Assembly (NCBI RefSeq): GCF_039555335.1
Contig: NC_092640.1
Span: 26,507,446-26,571,445 of the forward strand
Length of the DNA stretch: 64,000 nt
From: Amphiura filiformis
Lineage: Eukaryota > Echinodermata > Ophiuroidea > Amphilepidida > Amphiuridae
Reading direction: 5' to 3'
The notes beneath the pieces are model-generated. The model saw nothing but the letters and a program-made list of their open reading frames with translations. It was not told the origin of the DNA and made no database searches. Positions 12,737 to 23,511 of this stretch are shown here, piece after piece. The stretch's first letter is position 1. Each line of letters starts with the position of its first letter. The translations under genes were made by a program, and so were the position numbers.

Positions 12737-14325
12737 TCACTCAGGAGAAAGCTACGCTCCCTCCTACTTCACCCAGTATAAATGTTCCATCCATGCCCGA
12801 CTTTGAGATTTCAGTTGAGGGAGTTGTTAAGCTTTTAAAAGATCTTAAGCCAAATAAGGCTTCCGGCCCAGATGGTGTACCTGCCCAAATTCTCAAACTT
12901 GCTGCTGATGAGGTGGCCCCTGCTCTTTGTTTGATTTTCCAAAAGTCTTTGGACACAGGTAACCTACCATCTTCCTGGCTTTGTGCTAACATCTCCCCTG
13001 TTTTCAAAAAAGGTGATCGTTCAGTTGCTTCCAATTATAGGCCCGTTTCATTAACTTCCATTTGTTGCAAAACCCTTGAACATATTATCCATTCCCAAAT
13101 AATGTCTCACTTTGATAAACATTCCATCCTCACCAATAAACAGCACGGTTTTAGGAAACACCATTCATGTGAATCTCAATTAATACTTACAGTCAATGAC
13201 CTTGCGTCTTCCCTCAATTCCAGATCCCAAATTGATATGATTATTAGGGATCTCGCAAAAGCATTTGATACCGTCCCCCACAAACGTCTCCTTCACAAAT
13301 TAAACATATATGGTATTAGAAACAAAACCTTCACTTGGATCTCAAATTTTCTCACGCACCGCACTCCAGAGGGTCGTTGTCGGGGTGAGCACTCGACTTG
13401 GACAGAGGTGACTTCTGGCGTTCCCCAGGGTGCGGTGCTGGGACCCTTGCTTTTTTAGCTTTCATTAATGACCTGCCCAACAATATTACTTCTGAAGTTA
13501 GACTGTTCATGGACGATTGTGTTATGTACCGTAATATTTCTAATCAATTTGACCAGGATCAACTCCAAGATGACCTTGACACCCTGGCCCAGTGGCAGGA
13601 TGATTGGCAAATGCAAATAAACAAAAAAAAGTGCTTTGTCATGCGGATTACACATGTTCGTAATCCCAAGGTCTACAATTACACCCTAGGACAATCCCCA
13701 CTGGAATCCACGGCGTGTCACGCTTATCTTGGAGTTGATATTACTAACAACCTAACCTGGAATAAACACATCAACCGTATTAATTACATCTTCTGCAAAT
13801 AGATCACAAAAATATAAAAAAAGGAACCTTTACTCTTGCAACAAATCCATCAAAGAAAATGCATATTTCACCTTAGTTCGCCCACTCTTGGAGTACACAT
13901 CTTCAGTTTGGGACCCCCATACACAGGATCTTATTAACAAATTAGAAAAATTCAACGAGAGCCGCAAGGTTTGTCGTCAATGACTACTCCAGACACAGCA
14001 GTGTTACTGAAATTCTCACCAACCTTCAATGGAACTCACTCAAGAACAGAAGGACAGTAAGCAGATTATCAGTTCTCCAGAAGTCAAGACAAAACCTCCT
14101 CGCCCTGCCGGTGAATGACCTCCTTCTGCCGGTCCGACGTCTGTCACGGCACCAACATCCCAACTGCTATCAACTCATCACATCTAACAAGAACTGTCAC
14201 AAATACAGTTTTTTCCCCAAACAGTCAAAGATTGGAACTCACTTCCCTACTCAGTAACCACCATAGAAGACACCAAGCAATTTAAAACAGCCGTCATAAG
14301 CCACCTCAACCAACAAGACTAGTTA
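12737..14325 (+). pseudogene. LINE reverse transcriptase and C-terminal region (frameshifted, catalytic box altered)
   Basis: Reverse transcriptase blocks appear in order: NKASGPDGVP, ISPVFKKGD, NYRPVSLTSICCKTLEHI, QHGFRKHHSC, LAKAFDTVPH and SGVPQGAVLGPLLF. After a frameshift in a T-run near 13455 come FINDLPN and LFMDDCVMY. The last is the catalytic box, normally FADD or YADD, so Ala is replaced by Met. A C-terminal part typical of CR1 elements follows in broken frames (RPLLEYTSSVWDP near 13880 and FFPKTVKDWNSLP near 14215). At least four frame breaks make it non-functional. Confidence 0.9.
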
Positions 14326-14400
14326 ATTTCATGCGCACACCTCATCCTGCGTGTATGACTCCACCAGGAGTGTTATGCAGTATATATTCAGATTCAGAGA

Positions 14401-15690
14401 TAAGGCCTGGTAGTACAAGAGGAAAAGATCGTATGATAGTTCATCAGAGTTAGCCCGAGGTACTCACACCTCCGTCACTACGATTTCCACTGTCCTTCTC
14501 CTAGTGGGGAAGGAACAGGGCAAGGGCCATGATCATGTTTCGGGCTACATCCGAGTTGAAGACTGATCATGCCTGCGCCCTGGACCTGTAGCCCTAGAAC
14601 TCTGGCCATAGTATCCGTTTTTACTTCTACTAGGGCCAGAGGCACTTACATTGAAAAATTTGTTGGAGATGCTTGAACGATCCAGTACAAAAAATGACAG
14701 CATTTCAATGCTTGATCGAGGTCACTAAATTAACATGATAAAACCCACTTGAGAACACACAATCGCCGGTCATTTCTAAAGCATGAAAGATGCATTTATA
14801 CTCAATCGCTTTTGGAGAAACCTGAATCGCACGCATGGTCAGTGTACTAAATCGCCGTCGATTTGCCTGCTGAGCATGCGCATGATTCGCTGTTTTTCAA
14901 AAGCGACACGTAGGCCTATATTGACACCCTCTGTCGGTCAACGTTCTCTAAAATTGCACACATAACTTGTGTAGTTTGCGACAATGATTCAGTCTGGGTA
15001 TAAACACAGCTTTACACAATGACTAATTTACATAGGCACAAAAGACCGTGTTCATGTACCGTTACTCAGCCAAACATGGCAGAGTAGGTCCCGGATCTTC
15101 TGTACATGTTCCTATCTCCTCAACGTTATACCTTTCCAACAAGGAAAGAGATACGAAAAGCGAACGTCTATGGACCTGGTTCCGCAGTCTAGTTAAACGT
15201 ACAGACACAACAAAAATAACATTAGTAAGCTGCAATTTTAAAAGAACATACCTCTCTTATCAGCTTACTTCCCTGTGCGGTGTATGGAATAAACACAGCT
15301 ACATTTTTCCAGCAAATTCCAAGGCCTAAATCTGCACGATTTTGTACATTCAGTTCGTGACATTAGTTTATCAACATCTGCTTATTCAGAAGGCTGACAT
15401 CCCTATGACCTTGGCGCGAGTTACGGCCAGTGGTTACGGCAACTTTGAGGGGGTGCATCAAGTGCTGTCGAGACTCAGGCAGGATAGCTCATCTGGACGA
15501 GAATGTGATAGATTGATGACTGATTAAAACAGACAAAAAATATAAATTATATTCAGGCAGGCCGTATAAAATTAATGTTTTGGTTCTCGTCCCCCCCCCT
15601 CCTCAATTTCTGAGATTTGTCAGATATTTTGTTTTAGATTTTACAAAAATTTTTAGCCTTTGGAATACTCTAGGAAAACTTTTATACATT
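14401..15690. other. gene-free stretch
   Basis: No gene or well-defined repeat is seen downstream of the LINE tail. There is a C-run at about 15591. Open frames of 60-93 codons near 14783, 15048 and 15342 look random. Confidence 0.4.
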
Positions 15691-15691
15691 G

Positions 15692-16633
15692 TACCGTAAA
15701 ATGTGGTAAATTTGAGCTACTTTGGGCACTTTTGGGAGTTTATTAATTATTTTAAACTGTTGTGATTTGGTAGTTCACAGCATCTTACGAATAGTAGTGA
15801 GCTTTGGCAAAAATTGCATTGCTCAATTCATAGCGAGCGTGTAGAAGAATTAAAATATCACAGATATACTCTTATAGGTGCTGCGGTTCTTGAGTTACGT
15901 TGTAAAGAGGGCTGAAACAACAACACTTTTGTAAAACGTACATAACTCATTAACAACAATAAATTAAGCAAGTTTGCAAAGTATACGATTTGTAGAATGA
16001 ACTTTTGCAAAACATCAAGGTGTTAATTTTCAATAATATATTGATCTAGATAATGAAAATCGATTTTAGGTTGCTTCGACCAACAATACTTCGTCTACCC
16101 TTAAACCACTGCTTCCAAACAAAACCAATTCTATTTCTAATTATCTCTTTTTTATGACATTATGGTTCCCTTCTAAACCTTGTTGTTGAAAAAGATTTGT
16201 TAATAATTTTGTAAGGGTGCCCTAGGGGTTAAAAAATAGCCTGACCAAAGTTACCCCGCATTTGGGGCAACTTTGGATGGAGTATTTACATTCCATGTAG
16301 AAAGAAAAATCAAAAAAAGAATGATCTTCGCTGTATATGGGCAAGTTGTTGTTTTTTGTGACATTTGACTCCTTGCAAAATTAATCAAGCACACATCCAT
16401 GCTCACAAATATCGATTTTTATTTTTTCTGAAAATTTTTTTAAAAACTGCTCATTTTTGGTCAAAAATCATTGGACATGAGCGACTATTATTTCTTCCAA
16501 ATATATTTCTTAACAAATTAACACCAAATATGACTAAAAACAACTTTGCTGTACGAAAATATGACCATTAAAAAAATATTATTTGACCGACCAAAGTTAC
16601 CCCGCTGACCGAAGTTACCCCCATTTTACGGTA
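15692..16633. mobile_element. inverted-repeat element, TACCGTAAAATG type
   Basis: The left end TACCGTAAAATGTGGTAAAT is mirrored at the right end by CATTTTACGGTA (about 16622-16633), just after 'GACCAAAGTTACCCC' words near 16590 that echo those near 16239. The ends start and finish with TA, which would fit a Tc1/mariner-like target. The internal part at 15753-16072 recurs inverted at 26694-27018. There is no transposase frame, so this is a non-autonomous or gutted element. Confidence 0.55.
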
Positions 16634-17850
16634 TCAGAGAATATGAATCACTTCCAAGACTTTTTGCGATACTCTAGGGAATTTATCCCTCAGAATCTCA
16701 AATTAAAAAAAAAGACAAAGACAAAAAGGCCTCCTCCTTTCCTCGAGCACTGTTGGGAAAGACCGAAAGGCGAAAACTACTAGTGCATTTTACATTGGGG
16801 GAAAAAAACTCACTCCCTCATCAATTCATGAAAATCCTCTGGACGAGAATCAAAACATTAATTTATACGGCATTATATAAAAAAGAAGAAGATAAATGTT
16901 CTTCCCCATCAATTTGCTGTCCCATTTTTAATCATTTTTTTGTTTAAGGCCACTTTACTATTTGCCGTCCCCATTTTATCCCTGAAAATGGGCTGTTCTT
17001 TTTCATTCCTTCGTTCCTTCAATAAATCGACTGTTTGTTCTTTGGAAATACATTGATTTGGGGCGTCAAAATAATGTGAGGATGGTATAATGAGAAAAAT
17101 CATCTATTATATCATTAATAATTATGATATACCAAAAACTATCAATAATGAGAAAAATCGGGGGGGTGGTGATGCTATCGATCTGGTTACGGACTTTTAA
17201 AATGGATATTTTCATTTTTGTTAACTTATTTTCTCTACCTTCAGTCGGCATGTAAAGGATTGAAAAACAATGAAAATCATTCCTTCAACTGAATATTCAA
17301 TCCCGGTATTCAATAATGGAAACGATTTGTTGGAAACTTCAATCGTTAAAAGATCGAGAATCACTCCTTTTAAATTGATTGAAAAGATCAGTGAAATTCA
17401 AATTTCAAATCATTAAACTTTCAGATTTTCCAAATATAGACCCCGTTCAAGAGAAATCTTCATTCTGGCCCAAAAAGCAGACCTTTATACCGGCCCTCTA
17501 CAATAATGACTCTTAGTCTTAGAGCCTATTTTGAAACACAGTTCACATTTTTAATCTTTTTAAAAGTTTGACATTTTCACAGTTTTGCTATTTTTACAGG
17601 CAAAACAGACTTTTGTTGATTCATGAGGTGCGTCGCACCCATGTCTGCGCCAGGGAGGTAAATAAGTTTACTAGGTGGGCAATTTAATTTAATTTATTTT
17701 TGCCTTAAAATTTGGGAAAATAATTTACTGTATGGCAGCGGTAATTGGCATCCAGGCGTTTGGATTTTTGGAAATGGATACCTCTTTTTGAGTAGAATTT
17801 ATCTTTGATGTGGAAAGCGGAATTTACCCTCCCCTACTAAATGCATCTTA
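16634..17850. other. gene-free stretch
   Basis: AT-rich DNA with no recognised gene, RNA or element. Short open frames on both strands between 16583 and 17251 are low complexity. Confidence 0.4.
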
Positions 17851-17852
17851 GT

Positions 17853-18235
17853 CAGTGGCGTACCGTGGCCGCCTCAACCCGGGGGGCTGAAGAAAATTCA
17901 ATTTTGCCGCCCCTTCCTCAAAAGCCCGAAAAGGTTGACCCACTTTTTTTCTCGGTCGTTTGAAAAAGTGAAGAGAAAAAAAAAAAAAAAGGTTTCAGGC
18001 GCTCGCGCCCTAAAAGCAGCACATTTTGATGTATAGTATACCATTTTTACAAAAATTTTTATGCTTTATCAAATTTTGCCGCCCTTTTTTATTTACTAAT
18101 TCTTTTTGCCGCCCCTTCGTTTTTTCCGCCCCTGTTTTTGCCGCCCCTTCTTCTTCCGCCGCTCCTTCATTTTGGCCGCCCCCTGGTTTTACCCCGGGGG
18201 CTGGCGCCCCCAAAGCCCCCCCAAATACGCGCATG
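17853..18235 (+). repeat. dispersed repeat, CAGTGGCGTACCGTGGCC family, copy 1
   Basis: It starts CAGTGGCGTACCGTGGCC, passes an A-run (about 17977), 'GGCGCTCGCGCC', then several 'TTTTGCCGCCCCTTC' subrepeats, and ends near CCCCCCAAATACGCGCATG. A near-complete copy lies on the opposite strand at 29716-30045. The C-rich subrepeats give a 91-codon open frame of low complexity that is not a gene. The end sequence resembles hAT-type ends, but the other terminus and a target duplication were not found. Confidence 0.75.
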
Positions 18236-18239
18236 TTAG

Positions 18240-20020
18240 TTCGATATTTAATAGCATATTCCTGTAGCAGCTGTTTTATTTGGAATTATAGTGATGCATG
18301 AAAATAATGTTTTTGCGTTTTTGCTGCTTTTAAACATTTTGTCACAGACACACATCACTCACAGATTGACAAAATAATTTATTATAAATTAGATTATACC
18401 TGTTTTGGATAAGTGCATTTTTCTAATATGTGTTGAACTATTTGACAAGAAATTGTGAAAATCTGTTGAAAACATGAACAAAACTATATTTTTAAAATAT
18501 TGCCAATTATTTGAGCAGGTATTTACTAGTAATTTCAATGTTAACAAGTATTTCCCAGTAATATCCGGTACCAGAGATGCCACTTTTCCTTCTTGTGGCA
18601 AAATAATTTATTGAGTGGGCACTTTTGGGCAATGGCAAGTTGAATTTAGGCCTACTGAGCGGGCAGACTAATTTGCTGGTGCAAATGCTCACATTCAATA
18701 TAATGAGTGATTTGCTTGAGTTACAAATTTAAGGTATGCCAGAGTAATCACTTATATTATAACATTTTCAAACAAAATAGATTAGCATTTCTTTGCCATA
18801 AAATGTTAGCTTTTACTGTCAGATATATCCCCTTTTATGTTTGAGCCGAACAACTACGGCAAAGCAAAGAAAATTGGAATTTACTACCAGCGCACATGTC
18901 GCCAATACGTACCACTCCTTCGGTCATGTTGTGGTACGACCCTTTGTTGTGTATATCACCGTTATGAACATCGCAGGCGGCGGATGACATGATCGAGCCG
19001 GCAACTCGTGAAACCGCCCGGCCGTATGGCATTTTCCATATACTCGGTTAGTTTTGTGGGGTTCATTATCGAACCCCAACGGTTTTAGCTTGTATTTATA
19101 TTATTTATCAACATAGGCCTATTTGTTTGTGATATTTCAAGCGTTTTAAAATTTCAAAATAATCCCATTCAATTACACGGTTGACGATGAAAATTTACTG
19201 AATTTAGGGACTGCACGTCATACACCACCTGGAACATCGTGTATGCGTTCGACTACACCACATTTCGCCATAATATATTCTAGAAACGCTTGCTGTTAGA
19301 ATAAGAAAATGTTAATGATAATTTATTGCACATTCTAGGGAAGCGTGGTTACCTTTTTAAAATAACCGAGTGAGAGGGTTTTCAAGAAAATATTTTTCCT
19401 GTCAAAACTGAAGCATCCTCTGCATGTATAAAAGAAAATATGAATATTAACTGCACATCATATATCGATTCGTGATACCCAATTGTGGCTCATTTGATGT
19501 CGTTTATGAGGCAGAGAATTTTATTTCAATTTTATATACGCCAAAATATTTTTTTAATTGAGCAAGAATAAGGATAGGAAAAACGTTGAAAATCCTATGT
19601 ATAAATAACATTAGACCCGCAAAAGATTACTGTTTCGTTTTTATGGTAATCTAATCTTTTATTTCCTGAAAAAACATTTGGGGTCTAAAATGGATTTTTT
19701 GTGTAATTGATAAAAACATCGAACGTGTAGACAAGAAAAATGGTAGGTTCCTCTATAGTATTTTACTGACCATGGAAATGTACTGACACCGTGCGAGCAC
19801 ATGTCAAAATCGATATAATGTATTGTCCATATAGACGCGAATTTATCATGTTTATTGTCGGATTAACAACAATTGAGCGCTATTAATACATATTAATGTT
19901 TTTAGGCAAATAAAATTCCAAAATATGGTATGTTTTCTGCTTTTGCTTGTCACGTGGTAGGCCTATATTGAAGTTGCGATAATATCTTCAAATAAGTTTC
20001 AAGTGGATTCCATCAAGACA
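18240..20020. other. gene-free stretch
   Basis: No gene recognised. The DNA is AT-rich, and open frames at 18389-18698 and 18835-19032 show no conserved motif. Confidence 0.4.
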
Positions 20021-20021
20021 A

Positions 20022-20104
20022 GTGGCCGAGTGGTCTAAGGCGCTAGGCTCATAGAGCATATCCAAGCGGCATGGTGCGCCGTGAGTTCGAACCCCGCCTC
20101 TGCC
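20022..20104 (+). tRNA. tRNA-Leu-like sequence, probably a pseudogene
   Basis: A clear A box (TGGCCGAGTGGTCTAAGGCG) and B box (GAGTTCGAACC) sit about 83 bp apart end to end, followed by CCTCTGCCA. The long stretch between them fits a class II tRNA such as Leu, possibly with a short anticodon-loop intron. The 5' and 3' acceptor strands pair poorly (about 3 of 7 positions by eye) and the T stem has a mismatch. The anticodon triplet by position would read CAT, which does not fit Leu. I read it as a decayed tRNA gene or tRNA-derived repeat head. Confidence 0.45.
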
Positions 20105-20291
20105 AAACTTTAAAAGAATTAAAATTTTACTTTTTTTTAAATTTCATATTGGGGAAATGTGACTGGGAGAATTTATGTATGGCGTGGAGTGGTGTGGCGT
20201 TCGACTAATAATTCCATCGTAATAATAAAGCGCTGAATCAGCCATTTATTCAAAATCACGGATGATACCGCTGATTTGAAAGACTTTGGTA

Positions 20292-20659
20292 TAGCGCCGG
20301 GTCCCATTGACATGTTGAACACGTGTTATGTCATGGCACTCCCGGTGCTGAGGTCTGAGACCATATCTATAAATCATTTTAATTATTATAATTGCATATT
20401 CTACTTGTTTGAAGTGTGCATGCGGTCAATTAGCTTAAAACAATGAATGTCTTCGCCCCGTTATAGATTGTCATTCATCAATCTAGCAATTGTATAATCC
20501 TCAAACAATGCACATTTCTAAAGCTTGACCGCGGTCACACTTCTAACAAGTGGTGCAATTATAATAATTAAAATGATTTATAGATATGGTTTCAGACCTC
20601 ACTGACCATGAGCACCGGGAGTGGCACGACTAACACGTGTTCAATGGGACCCGGCGCTA
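20292..20659. mobile_element. 368-bp foldback (near-palindromic) MITE
   Basis: The left end TAGCGCCGGGTCCCATTGA and the right end TCAATGGGACCCGGCGCTA are exact complements. Pairing continues for about 150 bp per arm, through AATCATTTTAATTATTATAA on the left and its complement on the right, leaving a loop of roughly 85 bp. Both arms carry AACACGTGTT, and the short spacer arms around 'GCGGTCA' pair too. It has no coding capacity. Flanking TA on both sides is possible as a target duplication. Confidence 0.85.
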
Positions 20660-20954
20660 GTATTACCACTTGGTATCTCAGAAGATCACCGATTCATCTG
20701 GCTCACCACTAATAATAGTTGATGGTGACTTTAACTCTCTCCACGCGGGTGTCGACTGCAGACGACATGTTTAAAAAAAATTTAAAATTTAAAAATTTCA
20801 GAAATTTAAACTTTCATGAGTATATTTGGAATCAGCATGAAAAATGCATTAAAATGAGTACAAACAATCCTAGTATTGGTTTAGTAGTTCTAAAGATAGC
20901 TCTTGATATTTTGAGAAAATATTTCAAAACTTGATTTTTTTTTTTTTTTTTTTC

Positions 20955-22437
20955 CGTTGAAGCGCATGGCTAGCACCCAGAGCATTAACGTTCCTGGCTT
21001 GACATGGGATGATACTCCCAGTATGGCGACCAAAATCCCATACAACAGACTCTCTTGAATGTAATCATGGTAATAGATGATCATCACTTGTCTCATTTAG
21101 TAGACATGTCTATCAGAAGGGATGCAAATGGAACAGAAAACGTCCTCGACTTACTGCTCACGAGTCACCCATCCTTGGTAGGGGGCCTATCTGATGTTAG
21201 ACCCTACGCTGGCATAAGTGATTACAGCATTGCAAAGATTAAACTTCAGCAGAAGCCGTCTCGTAAGATCCCGCTATGGAAGTCTGTGGACGACGATCTC
21301 TTGGTCCGATTTCTCAAAGCTTGGCTGGTGGTCAGGCTTCCTAAGCCAACAGGCTAGCCCTACTAATGTGGATCTACTTTATTGATTTATCATTCTAGGT
21401 GATGTACGATGTGAAATTGTAAGCACTGGTTTATGACTAATTGGGCTTAAGCCTGATGGTTTAGGAAGCCTGTCCCCTAGCCATGCTTCGAGAAACCGGC
21501 CCTACAAGACCAAAGTAAATGAACTCCAGCAAGACTTTTTTGAGAGAAATCCTTCCTCTAAAACAGTTGCGGAAAATTGGAGTTGATTCAGAGACAATTT
21601 AAACAACTTGATTTGTACAAAATAATGTTCCCATTAGATTAATCAGAGGGAACAACCGTGTTCCCTGGTTCTCTTCAAAATTGAAAAGGCTGTGCAGTAA
21701 AAAGGAAAAGTTTTACATCAGAGCTAAGAAGTCGGGAAAGAGATCAGATTGGGTGAAGTATCACAGAGTACAAAAAGACACTGACCGGAAGATCAGAAGT
21801 GCCTATAGAATTGACGTTAAGAACATTATGGAACCTGATAACCCTAGAGACTTTTGGCGATACTTTCGTTCTCGTGTAAACATTGGTGTCCAGACATTTA
21901 CGGGACAGTCTACCCAGACGATCAAGAAAAAGCTCACGTCCTTGAAAAGCAATTTGAAAGTGTCTTCACGATCACACATGAAGATCATGCATCCAATCAC
22001 GATCAATGTAGATGGTGTTAGGAAACTTCTCCAGAACATCAATGTATCCAAAGCCATTGGTCCTGACCTGATTACGAACCAGGCCTTGAAAAATACTTCT
22101 GATGAAATAGCGCCAATTCTGCAGCATATTTCCAGCAGTTAGACACTAGTGAACTTCCGCTGGACTTGCGTAGAAAAGGCTCCACCATTGTTCCAGCAAA
22201 CTACAGACCCGTTTCGTTCCTTGCTGCTGCAAACTTATCGAACACATCATCGACAGTAATCTCATGAAGCACCTTATACCAAATGGAATATTCTTGCTGA
22301 AAACCAACATGCTTTTCGCAGAGCTAGATCTTGTGAAACACAGCTGATTTTAACAACCCATGACTATCCAATCTCGACAAAGGACTCGCTACTGATATGG
22401 CTATACTCGATTTTTCGAAAGCATTTGACTGGGCGCG
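20955..22437 (+). pseudogene. second CR1-like LINE fragment
   Basis: It begins just after a T-run (about 20936-20953) with broken endonuclease pieces (NVPGLTWDDTPS, then ENVLDLLLTSHPSL and AGISDYSIAK near 21150-21240). It continues after an inserted MITE with a basic linker and RT entry motifs (FWRYFRSRVN, GVRKLLQNINVSKAIGPD, ANYRPVSF, AFRRARSCETQLIL, AILDFSKAFD). It stops abruptly at about 22430, within reverse transcriptase and just where the sulfotransferase duplication begins. Multiple frameshifts and small deletions show it is dead. It is a different copy, and probably a different subfamily, from the 11.2-14.4 kb element. Confidence 0.85.
21303..21502. mobile_element. 200-bp MITE inserted in the LINE
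   Basis: Inverted ends GGTCCGATTTCTCAAAGC and GCTTCGAGAAACCGGCC, with inner arms AGGCTTCCTAAGCC and GGTTTAGGAAGCCT, bound a 200-bp insert. It interrupts the LINE between SVDDDL and YKTKVNELQQ, so it is younger than the LINE copy. The ends resemble the GGGCCGGTTTCTC ends that I associate with PIF/Harbinger-like MITEs, which is inference. Confidence 0.8.
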
Positions 22438-22551
22438 ATGCGGAGGGGTGAGAGGATGCGCACATTCAATGTTAATGTTGGGTATGAGGCCTGCATGGGC
22501 CATGGGTTCATAGTAAACCTCAGAGTGTCAAAGCTTGCTGGTATTATTTAA

Positions 22552-23490
22552 TTATTTCTTTAGAGTCAGCCGTTCGGCATATAGTTCTTCATAATAAGGA
22601 CATTCTCTGTCCAATAGTTGCGATGCAATTTGCGATACAGTTGGCGGGATCATTAGTTCCTCTTCAGCGCTGCTACTATCACCAATCGTAGACGAAGATT
22701 TTGTTTGAAATCCTGTGTGTGCGAAGGTTCCGTTATGCATTCCAACCGTACGAAAGGTAAGTATGGTTTGCTTGGGAACCATCCAGATCTTTGTCATGAC
22801 GTCATCACCCGCGGGCCAAGTCAGTAGATCTTCTGTGAAGGGAATGCCAATTTCTTTACAGTAAGCTTCCAGCATTTCTTTGGGATTCTCCAAAAGGTCG
22901 TCGATATCAATGATTACAGGTCGAGATTCTAAACCTTGAGCTTTCACGTACTTCCATAATTCATTCAAATACTGATAGTGGCGCATTTTGTCCAGAAGAT
23001 CCATAGGGTTTTTAAACGTTTGATGTGTTCCTTGCTTTTGCGCTTTCATAAACAATTTCAGTAGAGGTTTCACCATTTTATGAGGATTACGTATTAGGAA
23101 AGTGTGCCGAAACCCCTTCGGGATTTTATCATGTCGTGACTCTCTGAGAATACTTGCTCCCATGTCTTTCACGAAAACCATCTTCTTACCAGGAAAATCA
23201 CCTTCTAATTGCTCTTTCAGCCAATCAAAATCTTTGTCACTTGCGTCATATCCACTTTCAATCTTAGCTACTTCGGAAGCGCCTCCGTGCCTTTCCAGCA
23301 ACTCCGAGCGTCGACAATGTTTGGAACCCATCGGATCTTCGGTTAGTTGTGAGAATTTGGCGATCTGTATATATGGTTCGTGCCAGGCTACGGTATCAGG
23401 CACGTAAGTCATGCATTTGAGAAATGAAGTCGACAAAGTACGAGGACATGCCCAGAGGAATACCTTCAGAGGACCTGATTCACCAGCCAT
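22552..23490 (-). CDS. sulfotransferase-like protein, copy 1 (312 aa)
   Basis: A complete 312-residue protein lies in one coding exon. Residues 10-22 (VFLWACPRTLSTS) match the 5'-phosphosulfate loop of the sulfotransferase fold. WHEPY (36-40) and FVKDMG (106-111) are typical of the bacterial/invertebrate subgroup of the family, and FLIRNP (131-136) is the start of the 3'-phosphate-binding motif. Known members use PAPS as sulfate donor; the acceptor here is unknown. The Ser usually eight residues after that Arg is Pro142, so catalysis is not assured. There is no signal peptide or membrane segment, suggesting a cytosolic protein. The start has a G at -3 and G at +4. A splice acceptor (TTTCCAG) 21 bp upstream shows a 5'UTR intron. 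A close paralogue is at 40655-41563. Confidence 0.9.
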   Translation of the reverse strand: MAGESGPLKVFLWACPRTLSTSFLKCMTYVPDTVAWHEPYIQIAKFSQLTEDPMGSKHCRRSELLERHGGASEVAKIESGYDASDKDFDWLKEQLEGDFPGKKMVFVKDMGASILRESRHDKIPKGFRHTFLIRNPHKMVKPLLKLFMKAQKQGTHQTFKNPMDLLDKMRHYQYLNELWKYVKAQGLESRPVIIDIDDLLENPKEMLEAYCKEIGIPFTEDLLTWPAGDDVMTKIWMVPKQTILTFRTVGMHNGTFAHTGFQTKSSSTIGDSSSAEEELMIPPTVSQIASQLLDRECPYYEELYAERLTLKK

Positions 23491-23511
23491 ATCGTCTCAA
23501 CAAATAGGAAC
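23491..23511 (-). other. 5'UTR part of exon 2, sulfotransferase copy 1
   Basis: On the minus strand the intron ends TTATTTCCAG at 23512, and the exon begins GTTCCTATTTGTTGAGACG just before the ATG. The same acceptor and leader occur at 41584-41564 in copy 2, which supports the boundary. Confidence 0.75.

Larger units (their letters stand above)
11220..14400 (+). mobile_element. decayed CR1-like non-LTR retrotransposon (LINE)
   Basis: About 3.2 kb holds, in order, a cysteine-rich PHD-like tail, an apurinic-type endonuclease, a reverse transcriptase and a C-terminal region, then a short 'ATTCAGATTCAG' 3' tail near 14390. That order and the tail suggest the CR1/L2 part of the Jockey superfamily; the clade assignment is tentative. 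The reading frame is broken several times (about 11730, 12737, 13455, 13780 and later), so the copy is dead. The 5' end is truncated or too diverged to place. No target duplication was resolved. Confidence 0.9.

Noticed and set aside
18026-18301. 91-codon proline/alanine-rich frame
   Set aside because: It is produced by GCCGCCCC subrepeats of a dispersed repeat also found at 29.7 kb.
23102-23407. 101-codon frame antisense to sulfotransferase copy 1
   Set aside because: It is a shadow of the coding exon; the matching frame in copy 2 is shorter.
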